This document shows positions 1 to 6,431 of a stretch of 7,369 bases of DNA, piece after piece. Made by a program: the position numbers and the translations under genes. The stretch spans positions 1 to 7,369 of the forward strand of contig CAJASG010000417.1 of assembly GCA_903944555.1 (NCBI GenBank), given 5' to 3'. The stretch is from an uncultured beta proteobacterium. Its GTDB lineage: Bacteria; Pseudomonadota; Gammaproteobacteria; Burkholderiales; Burkholderiaceae_C. Under the pieces are notes generated by a model. The model saw nothing but the letters and a program-made list of their open reading frames with translations, was not told where the DNA came from and did not search any database. Every line of letters begins with the position of its first letter. Within the stretch, counting starts at the first letter, position 1.

Positions 1-1
1 G

Positions 2-1435
2 GAGCAAAGTCCCGAATTTTTCGAAACCACCCAGACCGGCGAAGTGCTGTCACGCCTGACCGCCGACACGACATTGGTGCAAACGGTGGTGGGCTCGTCA
101 CTGAGCATGGGCTTGCGCAACACGGTGATGGGATTGGGCGCGTTGGGCATGCTGGTGTGGACCAATCCGGTGGTCATGCTGCAAGTCCTTTTGGTGCTGG
201 TGCTGATCGTGGTTCCAAGTTTGTGGTTTGGCAGACGTGTGCGCAAGCTATCGCGTGCCAGCCAGGACCGCGTCGCCGATTCCAGCGCCATTGCGGCGGA
301 AGTTCTCAATGCGATTCCTGTCGTTCAAAGCTACACCGCGGAGGGGCGTGAGGCCAAGCGCTTCACCACATCGACCGACAACGCTTTTGACACAGCGGTG
401 CGGCGCACCCGGGCGCGCGCGGTGTTGGTGGCATTCATCATCATTGCCACCTCCGCCGCGCTGCTGTGGGGCCTGTACCAAGGCACCCAGGCGGTGATGG
501 CCGGACGCATTACGGCTGGGCATTTGGGTCAAACAGTGGTGTACGTCATCATCCTGGCCAGTGCATTCGCCATTCTGGGCGAGGTCTACGGTGATTTGCT
601 GCGCGCCGCCGGGGCAACCGAGCGGCTGATGGAGTTGCTGGGTACACGGTCCCCCATCTTTTCACCGCCCAATCCCGTGCTGGCTCCCGTTCCCGTTTCG
701 GGAAGCGCGGTCAAATTCGAAGCCGTTCAATTCAACTATCCGTCACGCCCCCTGCAGGCAGCGTTGACTGATTTTTCATTGAGCATTCAGCCTGGACAAA
801 CCGTGGCCATTGTGGGGCCCAGCGGAGCAGGCAAGAGTACGGTGTTTCAGTTGTTGCTGCGTTTTTACGACCCGCAAGCGGGACGCATTGCGCTTGATGG
901 GGTGGCCACCCAAGACATGTCATTGGGGGCCCTGCGCCAACGCATTGGGATCGTGCCGCAGGATGCGGTCATTTTTTCCAACAGTGCGTTGGAGAATATT
1001 CGCTACGGAAAACCAAATGCCAGCGACGACGAAGTGAAAGCCGCAGCCCAGGCCGCCTTCGCCCATGATTTCATCATGGCCTTGCCCGAGGGCTACGACA
1101 CATTCCTGGGCGAACGCGGTCTGCGCCTGTCCGGAGGCCAACGCCAACGCATTGCCATTGCGCGCGCCATGTTGAAAAACCCACCGCTACTGCTGCTGGA
1201 CGAAGCCACCAGCGCACTGGATGCCGAGAGCGAACGCATGGTGCAAGCGGCGCTGGAGTCGGCGATGCGTGACCGCACCACCCTGGTGATCGCGCACCGC
1301 TTGGCCACGGTGCAAAAAGCCGATCTGATCGTGGTGCTGGACCACGGGAAACTGGTGGAACAAGGAACCCACAGCGAACTGGTCGCGCGCGGTGGCGTCT
1401 ATGCCGGATTGGCGGCACTGCAGTTCAATGCCTGA
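2..1435 (+). CDS. MsbA-like ABC exporter, permease fused to ATPase (5' truncated)
   Basis: The reading frame is open from base 2, so the gene begins left of the window. The first visible residues (EQSPEFFETTQTGEVLSRLT) are typical of the intracellular loop before TM3 in MsbA/BmrA-type exporters. Codon 44-46 is an internal GTG, not a start. Three or four hydrophobic segments of the type I exporter membrane domain lie at about 140-230 and 415-600. The nucleotide-binding domain follows: Walker A GPSGAGKST (815-841), Q-loop Gln (959-961), signature LSGGQRQR (1127-1150), Walker B LLLLDE with its catalytic Glu (1187-1204) and H-loop His (1295-1297). All catalytic residues are intact. From family knowledge it should act as a homodimer in the inner membrane, exporting a lipid or other amphipathic substrate using ATP. 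The substrate cannot be told from the sequence: lipid A, other lipids or drugs are all possible, so I give no symbol. The gene ends at TGA 1433-1435, and no T-rich terminator follows. Confidence 0.93.
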   Translation, partial: EQSPEFFETTQTGEVLSRLTADTTLVQTVVGSSLSMGLRNTVMGLGALGMLVWTNPVVMLQVLLVLVLIVVPSLWFGRRVRKLSRASQDRVADSSAIAAEVLNAIPVVQSYTAEGREAKRFTTSTDNAFDTAVRRTRARAVLVAFIIIATSAALLWGLYQGTQAVMAGRITAGHLGQTVVYVIILASAFAILGEVYGDLLRAAGATERLMELLGTRSPIFSPPNPVLAPVPVSGSAVKFEAVQFNYPSRPLQAALTDFSLSIQPGQTVAIVGPSGAGKSTVFQLLLRFYDPQAGRIALDGVATQDMSLGALRQRIGIVPQDAVIFSNSALENIRYGKPNASDDEVKAAAQAAFAHDFIMALPEGYDTFLGERGLRLSGGQRQRIAIARAMLKNPPLLLLDEATSALDAESERMVQAALESAMRDRTTLVIAHRLATVQKADLIVVLDHGKLVEQGTHSELVARGGVYAGLAALQFNA

Positions 1436-1456
1436 CCCCCACCGGTATGCGATGAC

Positions 1457-1487
1457 CGCCTGGATTTTGTCTATTGAAATCCAGGCG
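1457..1487. repeat. Perfect 11-bp inverted repeat overlapping the -35 box
   Basis: The left arm CGCCTGGATTT (1457-1467) and right arm AAATCCAGGCG (1477-1487) are exact reverse complements around a 9-base spacer. The arm centres are 20 bases apart, about two turns of DNA. The right arm overlaps the -35 hexamer of the promoter for the next gene. This arrangement fits an operator for a dimeric regulator. The sequence could also form an RNA hairpin behind the ABC exporter gene, but the bases after it (TGCTGCTTG) are not a T run, so an intrinsic terminator is less convincing. Perfect symmetry is seen directly; the operator role is inference. Confidence 0.6.
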
Positions 1488-1502
1488 TGCTGCTTGTAGA
1501 AT
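1474..1502 (+). promoter_or_regulatory. Sigma70-type promoter of the small-gene pair
   Basis: TTGAAA (1474-1479) and TAGAAT (1497-1502) are separated by exactly 17 bases. Each hexamer differs from consensus at one position. Transcription would start near 1509, giving a 5' leader of only about 20 bases before the ATG at 1530. A ribosome-binding GGAG (1520-1523) lies six bases before that ATG. The -35 box is part of the inverted repeat at 1457-1487, which suggests control by a bound repressor or activator. No biochemical evidence can be seen from sequence alone. Confidence 0.6.
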
Positions 1503-1529
1503 GAATTTGCCTAACTTACGGAGTTCGCC

Positions 1530-1727
1530 ATGGATGTATCCACCGTGAAAAAAGCGCCGGTCCAACCGGTCCAGGCTGCAAAGCGGCCCGAGCAAGCGCA
1601 GCATGCAAAGAGCCAGGAAGTAAAGCCCAAGCCACCGGAAGCCCACAAGACCGCAGAGCCCAAACCCCAGCCCGTGGTCAACACCCAAGGCCACACCACG
1701 GGCCGACTGCTCAACGTCACCGCCTGA
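1530..1727 (+). CDS. Small Lys/Pro-rich protein with PVVNxQGxxTGR C-terminal motif, function unknown
   Basis: This gene encodes 65 residues. I do not recognise a named family. The start is well supported by GGAG six bases upstream and by the promoter at 1474-1502. Residues 7-47 are rich in Lys, Pro, Ala, Gln and Glu with almost no large hydrophobic residues, so this part is probably disordered and basic. There is no signal peptide, membrane segment or cysteine. The last 18 residues (48-65, PVVNTQGHTTGRLLNVTA) are the only part with mixed hydrophobic character, and they match the C-terminus of the next gene at 12 of 18 positions. Coding is supported by that conserved, in-register C-terminus ending exactly at the stop in both genes. 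The longer opposite-strand frames across this region lack such support. The function cannot be inferred. Confidence 0.72.
   Translation: MDVSTVKKAPVQPVQAAKRPEQAQHAKSQEVKPKPPEAHKTAEPKPQPVVNTQGHTTGRLLNVTA
1671..1724 (+). repeat. C-terminal motif, copy 1
   Basis: These bases encode residues 48-65 of the first small protein (PVVNTQGHTTGRLLNVTA), ending directly at the stop codon. By hand alignment, 41 of 54 bases match copy 2 at 2115-2168, and many of the differences are third-position or conservative. The pattern fits a preserved peptide module rather than a recent DNA duplication. Confidence 0.75.
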
Positions 1728-1766
1728 CGCCCGTCTGGCGCGCTCCGGCAACAAACGTCTCTTACC

Positions 1767-2171
1767 ATGGTTGCGATCACCGCCACCAGCAGCGCAACGC
1801 CTACTGCACTTTTGGCGCTCGGAAAAGCACGCTTGGAGCAAGCCAGACGTGAGGCAGACTTAGCGGAGGCTAACGCCCAAAGCTTGCGCTCCCAGGCTGA
1901 CGCGGCAGAAATTGACGCCCAAAAGAGCCAAGAGAATGTGCGCAACATCGCCACGCGCAACGCGCGCGCCGACACTACTTACACTGCAAAACTCAACAGC
2001 AACACGTCTGAAGTTCCCAAGAAAACGCAAGATTTTTTGGCAGACATGTACAGCGCAACCAGCGAAAAATTTGCAGCAAGTGGCAATGCACTCAAAACAA
2101 ATCCGAACGCGCCCCCTGTGGTCAACGCACAAGGCCAATCCACCGGGCGAATTGTCAATGTGAGCGCCTAA
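1767..2171 (+). CDS. Probable coiled-coil protein with the same C-terminal motif, function unknown
   Basis: This gene encodes 134 residues and I cannot assign it to a named family with confidence. After a short Thr/Ser/Ala N-terminus, residues about 18-66 are a charged Ala/Glu/Arg/Gln/Leu-rich stretch with helix-forming character and no Pro or Gly, a likely coiled coil. Residues 86-112 (around TQDFLADMYSATSEKFA) look like a second amphipathic helix. Residues 117-134 (PVVNAQGQSTGRIVNVSA) repeat the C-terminus of the preceding gene. There is no signal peptide, transmembrane segment or cysteine, so it is probably cytoplasmic unless exported by another route. ATG 1767 is the only plausible start after the upstream stop, but it has no clear Shine-Dalgarno sequence. 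Translation may depend on the upstream gene, which ends 39 bases earlier in the same reading frame. The two genes probably share the promoter at 1474-1502. Confidence 0.78.
   Translation: MVAITATSSATPTALLALGKARLEQARREADLAEANAQSLRSQADAAEIDAQKSQENVRNIATRNARADTTYTAKLNSNTSEVPKKTQDFLADMYSATSEKFAASGNALKTNPNAPPVVNAQGQSTGRIVNVSA
2115..2168 (+). repeat. C-terminal motif, copy 2
   Basis: These bases encode residues 117-134 of the second small protein (PVVNAQGQSTGRIVNVSA), immediately before the stop TAA. Invariant residues shared with copy 1 are P, V, V, N, Q, G, T, G, R, N, V and the terminal A. Most of the remaining positions are conservative (T/S, L/I, L/V, T/A). Confidence 0.75.
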
Positions 2172-2227
2172 GAGGTTTTTGCCACCGCAGCACCTACCGA
2201 GCGCGCACTGATCGTGGTGTTCCCATC

Positions 2228-2252
2228 AAAAAGGAGAAGGGAACGATTTCCC
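2228..2252 (-). terminator. Weak candidate intrinsic terminator for the nuo-Nudix-DUF1178 operon
   Basis: Read on the minus strand, GGGAA-ATCG-TTCCC (2252-2239) can form a 5-bp stem with a 4-base loop. It is followed at once by the pyrimidine-rich TTCTCCTTTTT (2238-2228). It lies about 100 bases past the stop of the DUF1178 gene. The stem is short, so this is only a plausible terminator. The other repeat (2312-2332) is nearer to the stop but lacks a T-rich tail. Confidence 0.35.
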
Positions 2253-2311
2253 ACTTTAAAGGCTACCGCATTCAACAGTGCAACGTTTACCGTGACGTGC
2301 AAGCGAATTCT

Positions 2312-2332
2312 CCATGCACACGCGCTGCATGG
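2312..2332. repeat. 7-bp inverted repeat downstream of the DUF1178 gene
   Basis: CCATGCA (2312-2318) and TGCATGG (2326-2332) are perfect reverse complements around CACGCGC. The hairpin begins 17 bases past the DUF1178 stop on the minus strand. No T run follows on either strand, so it may stabilise a transcript 3' end rather than terminate, or it may be chance. Confidence 0.4.
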
Positions 2333-2348
2333 CCTTTATCTCTGAACC

Positions 2349-2798
2349 TTATTGGAGTGGCTCTTTGAGCGCTTCAGGCAGAAGCAAGGGCATGACATTG
2401 ATGCCCTCGTCTACCAATGCGCGGGCTTCTTGTGGGGTGGTTTTCCCTCGGATGCTGCGCTCCTCGGTTTCGCCATAGTGCATTTTTCGGGCTTCTTCGG
2501 CAAACTGGTGGCCAACGTCTGTGCTGTTGGCCACCACATGACGCGCCACGGCCATCCAGGCCTCTGTGATTGCGGAATCATTTTGACGTTGCAATACCGC
2601 GTCCTGCTTTTCTGCAGGTGCCTCCCTTTTACCAGCAAGGTGAAGCCGAGGTGCACTCAACTTCTTGACAATCGAAGAATCGCCACAAAGCGGGCATTGC
2701 ACCAAAGTTCGTTGGCACTGTGCAACAAAGTCTTCTTCTGAGGCAAACCATCCTTCGAAGGTATGGCCATACCCGCATTGCAGATCCAGCACTTTCAT
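2349..2798 (-). CDS. DUF1178 family protein with zinc-ribbon-like cysteines
   Basis: The 149-residue product begins MKVLDLQCGYGHTFEGWFAS, the hallmark N-terminus of DUF1178 proteins, which are common in alpha- and betaproteobacteria. Cys8 and His12, with Cys35 and Cys38 in CPLCG, look like a zinc-ribbon-type metal site. The middle (about 55-75) is charged and low in complexity. The C-terminal half carries the family's helical region, with HYGETEERSIRG near residues 107-118 and a Pro/Leu-rich end. The molecular function of this family is not established to my knowledge. It starts 11 bases after the Nudix gene stop and has no strong Shine-Dalgarno sequence in that gap, so coupled translation is likely. 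It is the last gene of the minus-strand operon. The length is normal for the family and nothing is missing. Confidence 0.9.
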   Translation of the reverse strand: MKVLDLQCGYGHTFEGWFASEEDFVAQCQRTLVQCPLCGDSSIVKKLSAPRLHLAGKREAPAEKQDAVLQRQNDSAITEAWMAVARHVVANSTDVGHQFAEEARKMHYGETEERSIRGKTTPQEARALVDEGINVMPLLLPEALKEPLQ

Positions 2799-2809
2799 GG
2801 CGTGGGGAT

Positions 2810-3430
2810 TCAGCGGATCCCTGGCTCGGCAGCGGTTTGCCAGTCCAATGTCCAGGCTCCACTAAGCACATTCTGCAACCATAACGCACCCGCCAGCGTT
2901 TTTGCATCAGTGACTTTCCCTTCAAGACACCACTGCAACAACTCGGCAGGAGTTGCCGTCAACACGTCAAGAAACTCCCCATTGTCCAAATGCCGTTGCC
3001 CTAAAGTCAAATCACGTGCAAACCAAATATCAATGAACTCTGTAGAGTAGGAAATCACCGGATGCATTTGCCCGGCACGCGCCCAATGACGCGCGCTGTA
3101 ACCTGTTTCTTCTAACAACTCGCGTTGAGCACAGGCTTTGACAGCCTCGCCCGCATCCAGCTTCCCGGCAGGAAACTCCACCATAACCTCACCAATGGGG
3201 TAGCGAAATTGCCGCTCCAGCACAACACGCCACTCACCGCTTTCGTCTTGCAGGAGCGGTATCACCATCACTGCGCCGGGGTGTACAACGTACTCGCGAA
3301 ATGCCGTAGTGCCGTCAGGCAAAGCCACGGAATCACGAAAGGCATGAAGAAAACGGCCTTTGAGAATCTCTTGGCTAGACAGCTTGACTTCAACCAGGTG
3401 TGCGTCGTTGAGTCCTGTCAGATCGACCAA
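2810..3430 (-). CDS. Nudix hydrolase, ADP-ribose pyrophosphatase type
   Basis: The 206-residue product has a complete Nudix box at residues 89-111 (bases 3098-3166), matching Gx5Ex7REUxEExGU: G89, E95, R103, E104, E107, E108 and G110. Before it come the strand-rich segments HPGAVMVIPLL and LERQFRYPIGEVMVEFPAG, which are typical of the NudF-like ADP-ribose pyrophosphatases. After it comes VISYSTEF, the usual post-box loop. Enzymes of this group cleave ADP-ribose to AMP and ribose 5-phosphate with Mg2+ and usually act as cytoplasmic dimers. Substrate specificity is inferred. The start is TTG (3430-3428), one base after the nuoN stop (TGA-T-TTG). The next upstream in-frame codons run into a stop at 3454-3452 with no ATG or GTG, and the N-terminus from TTG fits relatives. 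A GGG (3441-3439) inside the nuoN end is the only ribosome-binding hint. Translation is probably coupled to nuoN. Confidence 0.92.
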   Translation of the reverse strand: MVDLTGLNDAHLVEVKLSSQEILKGRFLHAFRDSVALPDGTTAFREYVVHPGAVMVIPLLQDESGEWRVVLERQFRYPIGEVMVEFPAGKLDAGEAVKACAQRELLEETGYSARHWARAGQMHPVISYSTEFIDIWFARDLTLGQRHLDNGEFLDVLTATPAELLQWCLEGKVTDAKTLAGALWLQNVLSGAWTLDWQTAAEPGIR

Positions 3431-3431
3431 A

Positions 3432-4919
3432 TCAGGTACCCAACATTTGTATTACCGAATTCGCGCACAAAGCCATCAACCCGTTGGGAAACAGCCCCAA
3501 AGCAAGCACCAACGCACCGTTAACGCACAACACAACGCGAACATCCATTGGTGCCGACACGCTACCGGCAGCAATGGGCTCATCAAAATACATCACCTTG
3601 ACAATACGCAAATAGTAGAAAGCACCAATCAAGGACATCAGCACCGCAAACACAGCAAGACCAAGGTAGATCGGCTGACCGGATGAAATCAATGCCTGCA
3701 ACACCGACAACTTGGCGTAAAAACCAACCATGGGGGGAATGCCGGCCAAGGAGAACATGCACACTGCCATGACTCCGGCGTACAGCGGGCTACGCTGGTT
3801 CAGCCCTGCAAAATCCGCGATCTCTTCACTCTCAAAACCTTCACGAGACAAAAGCAGGATGACGCCGAAACTTCCAAGCGTCGTCAGCACATACGAAATC
3901 ACATAGAACATGGAAGAGCTATAGGCGTTTGCAGCGGAAAGCGTGTTTCCATTAACGACCCCGGACATCACACCAATCAACACAAAACCCATCTGGGAAA
4001 TCGTGGAGAACGCCAACATTCGCTTCACATTGGTTTGCGCGATGGCCGCAAGGTTGCCAATAAACAGCGATCCAACGGCAAGCACCGCCAACATTTGCTG
4101 CCAGTCAAAGGCCAATGGCAACATGCCTTCCACCAGCAAGCGCATGGTAATTCCGAAAGCGGCTAACTTGGGAGCTCCACCAATCAACAATGTGATGGCA
4201 GTGGGCGCCCCTTGGTAGACATCTGGAATCCACATATGAAAGGGAACCACGCCGAGCTTGAACGCAAGACCAGCAACAATGAAAACCAATCCAAACACCA
4301 ATACCCGGTGGTCTACATAACCGGAATTGATTTCTTTAAAAATGACATTGATATCCAAAGAGCCCGTGGCACCGTACAGCATGGACATGCCATACAAAAG
4401 GAATCCTGAAGCCATCGCGCCCAGCACAAAGTACTTCATGGCAGCCTCGGTTGCAGTGGCATTGTCACGACGCAACGCGACCAACGCGTAACTGGCCAAG
4501 GTCAGCAACTCCAGCCCCATGTAGATCACCAACAGGTTGTTCCCGGAGATCATCACGAACATACCCAGCAGCGAGAACATACTCAAAGTAAACAGCTCGC
4601 CGCCACGCAGCATGTCACGGTGTGCGGCATAAGGCCTGCCATACACCAGGGTGACCATGACCGCAACTGTCGCAAAACACTTGAGCCAATTGCCCATTGC
4701 GTCGCTGACGACCATATTGCCAAAGCCATAAATAGTTGCACCATTGGATGCATAAGCGGCTTGCAACACGGCCACCACTGCCAAGGTCAACAAGGTCACC
4801 GCGTAAGTCTTCCCGCGCTGTGCACTCTTCACGCCAAGGTCCATCAATGCGATGACGCAGGCCATCGCCATCAAAATAATCTCGGGGTAAACCGCAATCC
4901 AACTGAGTTTGTCAATCAT
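3432..4919 (-). CDS. nuoN: NADH-quinone oxidoreductase subunit N (complex I)
   Basis: The 495-residue, highly hydrophobic product is full length for NuoN, one of the three antiporter-like proton-pumping subunits in the membrane arm of complex I. Expected proton-path residues are present: Glu137 in [12 protein letters not shown], Lys221 in [12 protein letters not shown], Lys251 in GAPKLAAFG, Lys299 in [15 protein letters not shown] and Lys403 in [11 protein letters not shown]. The motif [13 protein letters not shown] (228-240) is characteristic of NuoN and separates it from NuoM (TWLPDVHVEAPT). The ATG at 4919-4917 is preceded by GAGAGA (4931-4926) six bases upstream, in a 24-base gap after nuoM. 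The gene ends one base before the Nudix TTG start. The protein lacks cofactors; it translocates protons across the inner membrane, driven by quinone reduction. Confidence 0.98.
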   Translation of the reverse strand: MIDKLSWIAVYPEIILMAMACVIALMDLGVKSAQRGKTYAVTLLTLAVVAVLQAAYASNGATIYGFGNMVVSDAMGNWLKCFATVAVMVTLVYGRPYAAHRDMLRGGELFTLSMFSLLGMFVMISGNNLLVIYMGLELLTLASYALVALRRDNATATEAAMKYFVLGAMASGFLLYGMSMLYGATGSLDINVIFKEINSGYVDHRVLVFGLVFIVAGLAFKLGVVPFHMWIPDVYQGAPTAITLLIGGAPKLAAFGITMRLLVEGMLPLAFDWQQMLAVLAVGSLFIGNLAAIAQTNVKRMLAFSTISQMGFVLIGVMSGVVNGNTLSAANAYSSSMFYVISYVLTTLGSFGVILLLSREGFESEEIADFAGLNQRSPLYAGVMAVCMFSLAGIPPMVGFYAKLSVLQALISSGQPIYLGLAVFAVLMSLIGAFYYLRIVKVMYFDEPIAAGSVSAPMDVRVVLCVNGALVLALGLFPNGLMALCANSVIQMLGT

Positions 4920-4943
4920 CTTTCGTCTCTCAATTCAGTTTGA

Positions 4944-6419
4944 TCAGTTCAATTTGGAAACCGCGACGTGCTTAAGCAGCTGAGCTACAGAAACGTCCAT
5001 CACATCGGTAAACGGCTTGGGATACACACCCATGTACAAAGTGGCAGCGGCCAAGAGCGCCAACATGGTGAATTCACGGGCATTGATGTCCACAAGTTCT
5101 TTCACATGTTCGTTGGCTACCGGACCCAAGTACACACGCTTGAACATCCAAAGGGTGTAGGCTGCTCCAAAAATCAATGCGCTGGCCGAGGCAAAGCCAA
5201 TCCAGAAATTGAATTTCACAGCACCCAGAATCACCATCCATTCACCAACGAAACCGGCAGTACCTGGCAGACCACAATTGGCCATGGCGAAAAACAATGC
5301 GAATGCGGCGAACTTTGGCATGGTGTTGACCACACCACCATAGCTGGCAATTTCACGGGAGTGCATACGGTCGTACAGAACACCGATGGACAGGAACATG
5401 GCAGCAGATACAAAACCGTGGGCAATCATCTGGACGATGCCGCCAGAGACACCCAGGTCGTTGAAAATAAAGAAACCCAACGTGACGAAGCCCATGTGCG
5501 CCACGGATGAATAGGCCACCAGCTTTTTCATATCTTGCTGCACCATCGCCACTAGGCCAACGTACACCACAGCAATCAGTGACAGAGTGATCAGTAACCA
5601 AGCCCACTCATGTGATGCGTCGGGCGCGATGGGCAATGAAAAGCGCAGAAATCCGTAGGCGCCCAGTTTCAGCATGATCGCAGCCAAAACGGCCGACCCG
5701 CCCGTGGGTGCTTCAACGTGAACGTCCGGGAGCCAAGTGTGGACCGGGAACATGGGAACCTTCACAGCGAATGCAGCAAAGAACGCAAAAAACAGCATGG
5801 TTTGTGCGCCGCTGGTCAGCGGCAATGCGTGCCAAAGCGATATATCGAAACTGCCGCCCGACTTGATGTACAAATAAATCAAGGCAACCAGCATCAGCAA
5901 GGAACCCATCAAGGTGTACAAAAAGAACTTGAAGGCAGCATAGATCTTATTGGGTCCACCCCAAATGCCAATGATCAGGTACATCGGAATCAGCGTTGCT
6001 TCAAAAAACACGTAAAACAACAATCCGTCCAAGGCGCAAAACACACCAATCATTAGGCCGCTGAGGATCAAAAACGCACCCATGTACTGATTGACACGGC
6101 GCGTTATGACTTCCCAACCAGCAATCACCACGACCACATTAATGAAAGCGGTCAGCAGCACGAACCAGAAAGAAATTCCGTCGACCCCAATGTGGTAGTT
6201 GACATTGAATCGCTCGATCCAAGGTGTCTTTTCAACAAACTGCATCGCAGCCGTTGTGGTGTCAAACTGTCCATATAAGGGCAAGGTCACTAGGAAACTT
6301 ACCAATGCCCCAACCAAAGCCACCCAACGAACTACTTTCGCCTGTTCGTCACGACCCAAGGCCAACAATACAACTCCAAACGCAATTGGCGTCCAGATCG
6401 CAAGGCTCAACAATCCCAT
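4944..6419 (-). CDS. nuoM: NADH-quinone oxidoreductase subunit M (complex I)
   Basis: The 491-residue product is full length for NuoM, the central antiporter-like subunit of the complex I membrane arm. Family landmarks are in order: NYHIGVDGISFWFV (74-87), Glu140 in VFFEATLIPMY, Lys220 in FAVKVPMFPVHTWLPDVHVEAPT, Lys251 in MLKLGAYGFLRF, Lys298/299 before LVAYSSVAHMGFV, HGFVSAAMF (334-342) and Glu393 in GFVGEWM. These correspond to the charged and polar residues of the proton channels. The start ATG (6419-6417) has a good Shine-Dalgarno sequence, AGGAG (6433-6429), nine bases upstream. The A and G of the nuoL TAG stop (6434-6432) form part of it, which ties initiation here to termination of nuoL. 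Transcription comes from upstream in the nuo operon, outside the window; I see no separate promoter. Confidence 0.98.
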   Translation of the reverse strand: MGLLSLAIWTPIAFGVVLLALGRDEQAKVVRWVALVGALVSFLVTLPLYGQFDTTTAAMQFVEKTPWIERFNVNYHIGVDGISFWFVLLTAFINVVVVIAGWEVITRRVNQYMGAFLILSGLMIGVFCALDGLLFYVFFEATLIPMYLIIGIWGGPNKIYAAFKFFLYTLMGSLLMLVALIYLYIKSGGSFDISLWHALPLTSGAQTMLFFAFFAAFAVKVPMFPVHTWLPDVHVEAPTGGSAVLAAIMLKLGAYGFLRFSLPIAPDASHEWAWLLITLSLIAVVYVGLVAMVQQDMKKLVAYSSVAHMGFVTLGFFIFNDLGVSGGIVQMIAHGFVSAAMFLSIGVLYDRMHSREIASYGGVVNTMPKFAAFALFFAMANCGLPGTAGFVGEWMVILGAVKFNFWIGFASASALIFGAAYTLWMFKRVYLGPVANEHVKELVDINAREFTMLALLAAATLYMGVYPKPFTDVMDVSVAQLLKHVAVSKLN

Positions 6420-6431
6420 ATTCTTATTCTC

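Larger units (their letters stand above)
2172..2348. other. Convergent intergenic region with short inverted repeats
   Basis: This 177-base gap separates the end of the second small gene (+) from the end of the DUF1178 gene (-). I see no convincing ORF and no tRNA. It contains three mutually complementary short segments: GTTCCC (2219-2224), GGGAAC (2239-2244) and TTTCCC (2247-2252). A separate perfect repeat, CCATGCA (2312-2318) and TGCATGG (2326-2332), has a 7-base loop. An AAGGAG-like run at 2231-2236 has no start codon at a suitable distance. Confidence 0.6.

Noticed and set aside
44..46. GTG as the start of the ABC exporter
   Set aside because: Upstream in-frame codons encode the conserved FFETTQTGE segment of exporter membrane domains, so the gene is cut by the window edge.
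1457..1487. Inverted repeat as the intrinsic terminator of the ABC exporter gene
   Set aside because: The stem is perfect but it is followed by TGCTGCTTG, not a T run, and it overlaps a good -35 box. Kept as a possible operator instead, with termination not excluded.
1425..1975. Long minus-strand open frames of 138 and 154 codons opposite the two small genes
   Set aside because: They overlap each other and the promoter, and their products have erratic Cys/Trp/Arg-rich composition without a recognisable domain. The plus-strand genes have a promoter, a Shine-Dalgarno site and a shared in-frame C-terminal motif.
2231..2260. AAGGAG-like ribosome-binding site suggesting a small gene in the convergent gap
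   Set aside because: No ATG, GTG or TTG with a meaningful open frame follows at a suitable distance.
2352..3523. Plus-strand open frames of 95-132 codons opposite the DUF1178 and Nudix genes
   Set aside because: They are antisense to genes with strong family signatures and show no protein-like features of their own.
4968..5510. 180-codon plus-strand open frame inside nuoM
   Set aside because: It is antisense to a clear, full-length nuoM with conserved residues throughout, and its product is His/Gln/Asn-rich with no domain. It is a shadow frame.
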